Origin: Streptomyces sp. NBC_01235
GTDB taxonomy: Bacteria > Actinomycetota > Actinomycetes > Streptomycetales > Streptomycetaceae
Assembly (NCBI RefSeq): GCF_035989285.1
Contig: NZ_CP108513.1
Coordinates: 7,936,001 to 8,000,000, forward strand
Length of the DNA stretch: 64,000 nucleotides
Direction: 5' to 3'
Of this stretch, positions 57,874-64,000 are shown piece by piece. Each line of letters opens with the position of its first letter. Within the stretch, counting starts at the first letter, position 1. The notes beneath the pieces were generated by a model that was not told where the DNA came from, made no database searches, and saw only the letters and a list, made by a program, of their open reading frames with translations. Position numbers and translations under genes: made by a program.

Positions 57874-59400
57874 ATGGCATCTCGGCGGGACCAGCTCAAC
57901 GCCTACACCTTCGCGAAGCGCCGGATGCTCGCGGCCTTCCTGCAGCCGTCGCCCGACGGGTCGGAGGAGGGAGCACCGCGGCCGCTGCGCGGGATCCTGC
58001 CCGGCATCGTGGTCGGGGTGATCGTCATGGCCGTCTTCGGGGCGTGGGGCATGTTCAAGCCGACCGCGCCCAAGGGCTGGGACCTGCCCAACGCCAAGGT
58101 GATCGTCGCGAGCAAGTCGACCACGCGCTACGTCGTCCTGAAGACCGGCAAAGAGGTCCAGCTGCACCCGGTCCTCAACATGGCCTCCGCCAAACTGCTC
58201 CTCGACGAGGGACAGGGCGAGGTGGTGACCGTCTCGGAGTCCGTCCTCGACAGCGGCAAGATCCCGCACGGTGTGACCGTCGGCATCCCGTACGCCCCCG
58301 ACCGGCTGCCCTCGGCGTCCGAGGCGGGCACCGCGAAGCGCTGGGCGGTTTGCGAGCGGCCGAGCGCGGGGGGCGGGGACTCCGTCCAGAAGGCCGCCCT
58401 GGTCCTGGCCGCCCGGGAGAAGGGCGCGACCGAGGGCTCGGAGCGGCTGCGCGGCGGCCAACTGCTCTACGTGGCGGACCCCGACGGCAAGCGCTACGTC
58501 GTCGACGCGAACGGCACGGCGTACCCCGTGGACAAGAGCGACGAGTTGCTGCTGCGCGCGGTGGTCGGTTCCGGCCGGGAGCCCCAGCGGGTGTCCGCGG
58601 AGTGGCTGGCGACCCTGCACCGGGGCGACCCGATCGCCTTCCCGCAAGTCCCCGGGCAGCCGGGCACGGCTGCCGACGCGCCCGGCCAGCTGGACGATTC
58701 GGCCGACAGGGTCGGCATGGTGCTCAAGGCGTTCGACAACAACAAGGAGCAGTACTACGTGGTCTTGAGCGGCCGCGTCGCTCCCGTGTCCGCGTTCGTC
58801 GCCCAACTCCTGCTGTTCAGCAAGGAGCTGGCCCCGCTCGGCCAGGCCGGCCACGCCCGTGAGATGAGCCCGGGCGCGATCGTGCCGGGCCAGGCCTTCG
58901 GCACCGAGCACCGCTGGCCGACCGGGGACCCCGAGCCGGTCAACGAGGCCTCGTCGGCCGCCGGGAGCCGCAGCACGATCTGCACCGTCCTGCGCGGCGT
59001 GAACGCCACGACGGGCGCCACGACCCTGAGCACCTGGGCGGGCACGGAGTTCCCGGCCCAGCTTCCCACCGGCTCCTCCAGTGCCTACGTCACGCCGGGC
59101 TCGGGCCAGCTCTACCGCCAGTTCCAGGGCGAGGAGACCAAGGCAGGCCCGGTCTTCCTGGTCACCGACACCGGCTTGCGCTACGTCCTGCAGTCCAACG
59201 GCGACAGCGCGACGGACGACGCGGGCATCGGCACGACCGCCAAGAAGCGCGAGCAGCTCCAGCAGGAGGCGAAGCAGGCCCAGACCCTGCTGGGCTACAA
59301 GGACGTCGACCCGGCGCCGATCCCGGCCGCCTGGTCGGAGTTCCTGCCCACCGGCCCACGGCTGTCGACGGCGGCGGCACGCCAGCCCCAGGGCTCGTGA
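57874..59400 (+). CDS. eccB: Type VII secretion protein EccB
   Basis: This 508-residue single-pass membrane protein has the EccB N-terminus SRRDQLNAYTFAKRRMLAAFL, a membrane helix at about 41-62 (GILPGIVVGVIVMAVFGAWGMF) and a large extracytoplasmic repeat domain (VGIPYAPDRLPSA, ICTVLRG, FLVTDTGLRYVL). It is a core subunit of the ESX channel. ATG 57874 follows GGGGAG. The mycosin gene follows with a 14-base gap. Confidence 0.93.
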   Translation: MASRRDQLNAYTFAKRRMLAAFLQPSPDGSEEGAPRPLRGILPGIVVGVIVMAVFGAWGMFKPTAPKGWDLPNAKVIVASKSTTRYVVLKTGKEVQLHPVLNMASAKLLLDEGQGEVVTVSESVLDSGKIPHGVTVGIPYAPDRLPSASEAGTAKRWAVCERPSAGGGDSVQKAALVLAAREKGATEGSERLRGGQLLYVADPDGKRYVVDANGTAYPVDKSDELLLRAVVGSGREPQRVSAEWLATLHRGDPIAFPQVPGQPGTAADAPGQLDDSADRVGMVLKAFDNNKEQYYVVLSGRVAPVSAFVAQLLLFSKELAPLGQAGHAREMSPGAIVPGQAFGTEHRWPTGDPEPVNEASSAAGSRSTICTVLRGVNATTGATTLSTWAGTEFPAQLPTGSSSAYVTPGSGQLYRQFQGEETKAGPVFLVTDTGLRYVLQSNGDSATDDAGIGTTAKKREQLQQEAKQAQTLLGYKDVDPAPIPAAWSEFLPTGPRLSTAAARQPQGS

Positions 59401-59414
59401 GAAGGAGGACGAGG

Positions 59415-60809
59415 ATGGCGCTGCCCACGACGCTGTCGCTGCGTACGACGCTGTCGCTGCGTACGACGACGGCGCTGCGTACGACGACGGCGCTGCGTAC
59501 GACGACGGCGCTGCGTACGACGCTGTCGCTGCGTACGACGACGGCGCTGCGTACGACGACGGCGCTGCGTACGACGATGGTGGCGGCCGCGGCCCTCCTC
59601 ACGACCGCGACGGTCCTCGCACCCCCCGCGGCCGCCGCGACCACGGCGGGCAAAATCCCCTACTCGGACCAGTGCACGTTCCCCAACGGCGAGTACCCGG
59701 GCCGCCCCTGGTCGCTGCAGCGCGTCCTCCTGGACGAACTGTGGAGCCGGTCCAAGGGCAAGGGCGTCCGGGTGGCCGTCATCGACACGGGCGTGGACGT
59801 CAAGAACCCGCAGCTCACCGACGCGGTCGACGCGAAGGCCGGCCGCAACCTCCTGCCCAAGAACCTCAAGGACGACAACGGCGACCCGATCGAGCGGGGC
59901 AACGAGAACGGCACGACGGACACCGTCGGCCACGGCACCAAGGTCGCCGGCATCATCGCGGCCCGCCCCCTCGACGGCACCGGCTTCGTCGGCCTGGCCC
60001 CCGAGGCGACGATCATCCCGATCCAGCAGAACGACGCCGAGGGCCACGGCGACACCAAGTCCCTGGCCGAGGCGATCCGCTACGCCGTCCGGGCCGGGGC
60101 CGGGGTCATCAACATCTCCCAGGACACGTCGAACGCACTGAAGCCGTCCCCCGACCTGGAGCGGGCGATCGACGAGGCACTGGACCGGAAGATCGTGGTC
60201 GTGGCGTCGGCGGGCAACGACGGCCTCGGCGGCAACGTCAAGGAGACGTATCCCGCCTCCTACGAAGGTGTTCTGGCGGTGGCCGCCTCCGACCGCAACA
60301 ACGAACGCGCCTCCTTCTCCCAGTCCGGCGACTTCGTAGGCGTGGCAGCCCCCGGCGTCGACATGATCTCCACGGTCCCCCAGGGCGGCCACTGTTCCGA
60401 CAACGGGACGAGCTTCTCGGCGCCGTATGTGGCGGGCGTGGCCGCGTTGCTCAAGGCGAGACATCCGGACTGGACCGCACGCGAGATCGTCGCCCAGATC
60501 GAACAGACCGCGGAACGCACCATCGCGGGCCACGACCGACTGGTCGGCTGGGGAGTCGTCGACCCGGTCCGCGCCGTGACCGAGGACGACCGTCCCCTCG
60601 AGTCCCCGAGCCCCAAGGACGGCCTGGGCAAGGCCGAGGCCCCGTCCCCGGCGAAGTTCCAGATCGGCGAGACCCCCGACGAACGCAACGCCCGCCTCGC
60701 CACGTACGTGACGGTGGCGGCGGCCGTCCTTGTCGCGGGGCTCGGCGGCACGGCGGTCGCGATCCGGGACGCGCGGCGGCGGGCGCGGAGGGTGGCGGGG
60801 GCGGAGTAG
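59415..60809 (+). CDS. mycP: Type VII secretion-associated serine protease, mycosin
   Basis: This 464-residue subtilisin-family protease is anchored outside the membrane. The triad is Asp in VAVIDTGVDV, His in GHGTKVAG and Ser in GTSFSAPYVAG; the oxyanion Asn is in VVASAGNDG. The C-terminal anchor YVTVAAAVLVAGLGGTAVAI ends in a basic tail. ATG 59415 follows AAGGAGG by 6 bases; a GTG at 59397 overlapping the eccB stop is an alternative. The signal peptide is unusual: eight LRTT units from an 18-bp tandem repeat push the hydrophobic core (VAAAALLTTATVLAP) about 55 residues in. MycP stabilises and regulates the ESX channel. Confidence 0.93.
   Translation: MALPTTLSLRTTLSLRTTTALRTTTALRTTTALRTTLSLRTTTALRTTTALRTTMVAAAALLTTATVLAPPAAAATTAGKIPYSDQCTFPNGEYPGRPWSLQRVLLDELWSRSKGKGVRVAVIDTGVDVKNPQLTDAVDAKAGRNLLPKNLKDDNGDPIERGNENGTTDTVGHGTKVAGIIAARPLDGTGFVGLAPEATIIPIQQNDAEGHGDTKSLAEAIRYAVRAGAGVINISQDTSNALKPSPDLERAIDEALDRKIVVVASAGNDGLGGNVKETYPASYEGVLAVAASDRNNERASFSQSGDFVGVAAPGVDMISTVPQGGHCSDNGTSFSAPYVAGVAALLKARHPDWTAREIVAQIEQTAERTIAGHDRLVGWGVVDPVRAVTEDDRPLESPSPKDGLGKAEAPSPAKFQIGETPDERNARLATYVTVAAAVLVAGLGGTAVAIRDARRRARRVAGAE
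59439..59576 (+). repeat. 18-bp tandem repeat in the mycP signal peptide
   Basis: CTGCGTACGACG occurs eight times at exact 18-base spacing, alternating with ACGGCG or CTGTCG, and encodes LRTT plus TA or LS. Near identity suggests recent expansion; copy number should vary between strains. Confidence 0.95.
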
Positions 60810-60932
60810 GGAACGGCGGCCATCTCAAGGCGCATCGGGACGAGTTGAAGCGTGCGGTTGCCACCGATTTATAGAATCATCGCAACAGCAAGCGACTTGT
60901 GATGCCGATGCGACGGGGGACGGAGGTACACC

Positions 60933-61346
60933 GTGGGCGTGCCCGGAACGGGACCGGGGCAGGGTGGACGCCCAGATCTGCGCGTGTCCGCGCAGGACCT
61001 CACCAAACTCGCCGGCGACCTCGACGACATGCAGGATCACCTGGACAAGCAGGTGCAGCGCATGGACGCGATCGTCGACAGCATCGAGGCGGGCTGGCGC
61101 GGCCCGGCGGCGTCGGCGTACCGCGACTTCCACCGGGCGGCGGCCGAGGACGCCGTACGCATCCGTGAAGTGATGAAACTGCTGGAGGAAGCGGTACGGC
61201 TGAGCCGCGACGGCTTCTCCCGGGACGACCTCGAGGTACTCGCCCGGATGCGGCGGATCCAGGTGGACGTCGACAGCGAGGTCGACCGACTGTCGACGCC
61301 GAACACCGAGACGCCGACGCTGCGCAGCAGCCTCGACGACCTGTAG
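60933..61346 (+). CDS. WXG100-family secreted protein, EsxB/A-like
   Basis: This 137-residue helical protein has the WXG turn GWRGPAASAYRDF near residue 55 between two helices (SAQDLTKLAGDLDDMQDHLDKQV and RIREVMKLLEEAVRL). It is longer than the usual 100 residues because of an added C-terminal helix. GTG 60933 follows GGAGG. Its position right after mycP matches the Streptomyces esx gene pair. It is likely secreted as a dimer with the next product or as a chaperone of the effector. Confidence 0.85.
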   Translation: MGVPGTGPGQGGRPDLRVSAQDLTKLAGDLDDMQDHLDKQVQRMDAIVDSIEAGWRGPAASAYRDFHRAAAEDAVRIREVMKLLEEAVRLSRDGFSRDDLEVLARMRRIQVDVDSEVDRLSTPNTETPTLRSSLDDL

Positions 61347-61388
61347 CCCTTTCAGAACCGCAGTTGCCGAGACGAACACAGGGGGATC

Positions 61389-61706
61389 ATGTCGACCGGC
61401 GCCGCACCCGACGACGACCACATATCCGTTTCCTTCGCGACCCTCACCGAGCTGGCCGCCGACCTGGAGGACATCCTCAAGAAGCTCAACGGCAGGCTGG
61501 ACGACCTCTACGACCGGGTCGTGCCCGTCGTGCTGTCGTGGCAGGGCGAGACCCGGGAGGTCTTCGTCGACAAACTCGACGAGTGGGACCGCTCCGCCCA
61601 GGATCTGCAAGCGGCCCAGAAGTGGCTCCACGAGTACGTCACCACGGGCCACACCAACTACGCGGCGGCGCACCGGGCGGTGCTGCGCGGCTGGGGAGCC
61701 GGCTGA
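61389..61706 (+). CDS. WXG100-family protein, partner of the effector
   Basis: This 105-residue helical hairpin protein has WQG (in VLSWQGETREVF, about residue 52) and DEWDRSAQDLQAAQKWLHEYV afterwards. Its stop overlaps the effector start by one base, so it is translated with it and is the best candidate for the effector's targeting partner. ATG 61389 follows GGGGG. Confidence 0.82.
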   Translation: MSTGAAPDDDHISVSFATLTELAADLEDILKKLNGRLDDLYDRVVPVVLSWQGETREVFVDKLDEWDRSAQDLQAAQKWLHEYVTTGHTNYAAAHRAVLRGWGAG

Positions 61707-63445
61707 TGGCGGACCGTCCCAGCGACGCCGAGCGCAAGCGGGAACGGGACCAGCTGATGCCGGCGGCACCCGACGCGGGCAGTGGGTTCGACGTACAGCC
61801 GCCGCATCTGTACTACACGTCGGCAGTCGTGCGCGACGGGCAGTTCGACTACGACAAGGGCGCCACCGACCTGGTGAGCGCGCTCAACCAGTACAGCCAG
61901 TCGGCGGGCACCGGATGGGGACCGGACTCCTTCGCCAAGGTCTACCTGCAGATCGCCGAGAAGTACCTCAAGGTCTGGGCGGCGGGTGTGCTGAGCGTCG
62001 GCGGCGTGGCGGTCGGCCTGACCGTGACCGCCAACAACTACCAGGCAGCGGACTGGTCCACCCGCGGCATGCAGGGGCCGCCACCCCGCCGCCCTCCTCC
62101 CGTCGTCATCGACAAAGAGCCCGACTACGGGAAGATCAACGACATCAAGTGGACCGGGACCGGCGAGGACGCCGACTCGTGGGCGATCTCCGGAGCGATG
62201 GGCGAGATTCCGGACTTTCTCGCGGACGTCATCCGGCCGGCCATCGAGTACGGGCTGAACCTCGGCAAGACCCATGAGATCACCCCGGGAGCCCGTGAGG
62301 ACGACCTCAAGGGCATGGCCACCGCCTGGCGGGAAGCCGGCAGCGCCGCGCTGAAGGCCGGGGACACCTTCACCTCCGCCATCGCCTACATGACGGACCC
62401 GCACGGGAACAACGAGTGGCAGAGCGCGATGAAATCGTTCTGCCAGTCGATCTGGGGGACCACCGCCTGGGGCCGCAGCCGGAACGCGCAGGGCCAGATC
62501 GCCCAGCCCCACCAGGGCGGCCGGAGTTGGAAGACCTCGGGAAACGTGGCGCCCGCGCAGCGTCGGCCGATCCTCGAGGTACTGCACACCACTGCCGACA
62601 CCGTACAGAAGACCTGCGACGACCTGGCCCAGGCCGCCCGCCTGTGCAGGGAGACCACCTCCAACCTCGCCAAGACGGCCGCCAAGAAGATGGTCGAGGA
62701 CCTGACCGTCGGACTGGACGCGCTGGAACTGCTCCAACTCGCGGGCTCCGCCATGTTGGGGAAGCTGGTGATGGCCTTCCGGCAGCACATGGACCGGGCG
62801 GCTGCGGACAAGGCTGTCGAGGCCTACCAACAGAAGTTCAGTGACGCCGCCACCACGCTGCTCGCGCTGGAGTGGGAGCTGGACGAGGCGTTGAAGAGCA
62901 CCCCCACGTTCCTCGCGGAGGAGGCCAGGGCCGAGGCGTTCGCGGGCCGCTCGCTGAACGAGTTCAAGAGGGAACACAAGATCCTCAACGGGGAGAACCC
63001 GATCCCCTACAAGTACACGCTCGACCTGGCGATGGCCGAGGACCTCGGCGGCGGCCACACCATCGACAAGCACGTCGGCAAGACCGACGCCCAACTGCTC
63101 CAGCGGCTGCGTGATCAGAGCGGCATCCCGGCGGCCTCCAGCTTCCCGGACCTGGCCTCGGCCCAGAAGTACACCCAGGCGTGCATCCGGCAGAACTCCG
63201 GGGCCATCGACGCGTGGCTGGCGACGGGCCCGCCGCCGCAACCGGCCAGCCCGATCTTTCAGGTCAGCTCGGTGAGTTCCGACGTCAACAACCCGCTTGC
63301 GGTGGCGCCGGTGACCGGGCGCACCTCAAGGATGGTCAATGGCCAGGCGGGCCCGGTGACCGACGCGCACGGCGTCGCCACCCGCCTCCGATACGACGCC
63401 GGCCTCGACCCGCCCTTCATCGTGGTCACTTCCATGCCCAAATAG
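61706..63445 (+). CDS. T7SS effector with C-terminal RNase A-like toxin domain
   Basis: This 579-residue protein starts in the stop of the WXG100 gene. The N-terminal 420 residues are mostly helical and include a Gly/Ala/Val-rich helix (about 90-112), a Pro-rich linker (about 120-130) and long helices typical of T7SS polymorphic toxins. The C-terminal domain (about 430-579) has LDLAMAEDLGGGHTIDKHVGKTDAQLLQRL with His451, His456 and Lys459, then SSFPDLASAQKYTQACI and the closing FIVVTSMP. This pattern matches the bacterial RNase A-like toxin domain of CDI/polymorphic systems, which cuts tRNA. There is no Sec signal; export would be by the adjacent ESX system. The downstream gene is the expected immunity gene. 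Confidence 0.85.
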   Translation: MADRPSDAERKRERDQLMPAAPDAGSGFDVQPPHLYYTSAVVRDGQFDYDKGATDLVSALNQYSQSAGTGWGPDSFAKVYLQIAEKYLKVWAAGVLSVGGVAVGLTVTANNYQAADWSTRGMQGPPPRRPPPVVIDKEPDYGKINDIKWTGTGEDADSWAISGAMGEIPDFLADVIRPAIEYGLNLGKTHEITPGAREDDLKGMATAWREAGSAALKAGDTFTSAIAYMTDPHGNNEWQSAMKSFCQSIWGTTAWGRSRNAQGQIAQPHQGGRSWKTSGNVAPAQRRPILEVLHTTADTVQKTCDDLAQAARLCRETTSNLAKTAAKKMVEDLTVGLDALELLQLAGSAMLGKLVMAFRQHMDRAAADKAVEAYQQKFSDAATTLLALEWELDEALKSTPTFLAEEARAEAFAGRSLNEFKREHKILNGENPIPYKYTLDLAMAEDLGGGHTIDKHVGKTDAQLLQRLRDQSGIPAASSFPDLASAQKYTQACIRQNSGAIDAWLATGPPPQPASPIFQVSSVSSDVNNPLAVAPVTGRTSRMVNGQAGPVTDAHGVATRLRYDAGLDPPFIVVTSMPK

Positions 63446-63490
63446 GCTGGATCCAGTCGCTCAGAGAACACGATCGTCAAGGGAGCCGTG

Positions 63491-64000
63491 ATGTCGACGC
63501 CGGACGCCGAGGCATGGGCCGAGGCACTCACCATGTACGAGCAGCGTTACTCGTACGTCCTGGTGGGGCCCCGCGCGCACCAGGACTGGGTGCAGGACGT
63601 GGCGGCGGTCATGCGCCGGCGGGCGGTGGATCCCCGGAACTGGAGGTGGATCGACGTCGACGAAGGTGAGGAGGAGCGCCTGGAGGATCCGTTCTTCCCC
63701 TTCGCCCCACCGCCCTCGGACCTGGAAGGCGCGGCGGCCTGGCGGACCGCACTGCGAACCGTGCCTCGGACGTCGGTCGAGCGGCTGCTCGTCATGCTGT
63801 CCACCACATGGCTGGACGTCCCGGACGAACGCGCCCGGAATCACTTCGAGGCCCGTCGGCCGGAACTCGAGCGGAAGGCCCGGGTGATCCTCTCCCGCTT
63901 CCCGGAAGAGACGTCCTTCTACGCCAACACCGGCTTCCCCGACGTGCGGACCGGCAACCGCGTCGACGATCCGGACTTCTACGAGATGACCACCGGCTGC
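63491..64000 (+). CDS. Probable immunity protein to the RNase toxin, 3' end missing
   Basis: The frame opens with ATG 63491 (GGGAGCC upstream) 45 bases after the effector stop and stays open for 170 codons to the window edge. The protein is cytoplasmic in character, acidic and Trp-rich (NWRWIDVDEGEEERLEDPFFPF, TTWLDVPDERARNHF). No family is recognised. An acidic small protein directly after a toxin gene is the usual arrangement of an immunity gene; this assignment is by position only. Confidence 0.65.
   Translation, partial: MSTPDAEAWAEALTMYEQRYSYVLVGPRAHQDWVQDVAAVMRRRAVDPRNWRWIDVDEGEEERLEDPFFPFAPPPSDLEGAAAWRTALRTVPRTSVERLLVMLSTTWLDVPDERARNHFEARRPELERKARVILSRFPEETSFYANTGFPDVRTGNRVDDPDFYEMTTGC

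Overview
The window is chromosomal DNA of a Streptomyces. It is very GC-rich with G/C at third codon positions, uses GTG starts often and has many 4-nt ATGA/GTGA overlaps. Gene order (gabT, PAP2 phosphatase, aldehyde dehydrogenase, acyl-CoA dehydrogenase, dxr-rip-ispG, proS, rimP-nusA-ylxR-infB-DUF503-rbfA-truB-ribF, then an ESX/type VII secretion locus) follows the conserved core of Streptomyces chromosomes. No insertion sequence, prophage, CRISPR array, rRNA or tRNA was seen.

1-3.87 kb: the 3' part of gabT, a 6C-type small RNA with its own T-tailed terminator, a PAP2 phosphatase and an aldehyde dehydrogenase. The convergent gap at 3.7 kb holds an isolated Zur-like palindrome and strong hairpins.

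3.87-23.66 kb: a catabolic island that reads as a complete xyloglucan utilisation locus. It has a GH3 beta-glucosidase, a lipoprotein sugar-binding protein with two permeases (no ATPase gene), a Tat-type GH74 xyloglucanase, GH42 beta-galactosidase, GH95 alpha-fucosidase-type enzyme, two secreted GH12 endoglucanases, a GH31 alpha-xylosidase-type enzyme and a LacI-family regulator. Palindromes built on TCGAAGCGCTTCGA stand before the GH3 gene, the transporter operon, lacI and the second GH12 gene, so one regulator probably controls the island. A sulfotransferase gene sits inside it. The logic is secreted backbone cleavage (GH74, GH12), import of oligosaccharides, then cytoplasmic trimming (GH95, GH42, GH31, GH3).

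23.7-33.5 kb: acyl-CoA dehydrogenase, MEP-pathway genes dxr and ispG flanking a site-2 protease, a tandem-repeat patch, two GNAT acetyltransferases and proS. 33.6-37.0 kb: a translationally coupled redox operon (Ser-rich membrane protein, ApbE flavin transferase, haem-type membrane protein, NuoF-like protein, small ferredoxin). 37.1-39.1 kb: an APH-fold protein that has lost its catalytic motifs, a ferritin-like protein and a lipoprotein, all on the minus strand. 39.3-51.5 kb: the rimP-to-ribF translation/processing cluster, interrupted between truB and ribF by a 1252-residue protein joining a serine-to-alanine trypsin-like domain to a P-loop STAND-type NTPase.

51.6-64.0 kb: a type VII secretion locus. 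On the minus strand are a giant Pro/Gln-rich ParA-type ATPase, an unrecognised protein and EccE. On the plus strand are EccB, mycosin MycP, two WXG100-type proteins, a 579-residue effector with a C-terminal RNase A-like toxin domain, and a cut-off gene that is the likely immunity protein. Three genes carry in-frame tandem repeats or low-complexity expansions (the ATPase, mycP, infB).
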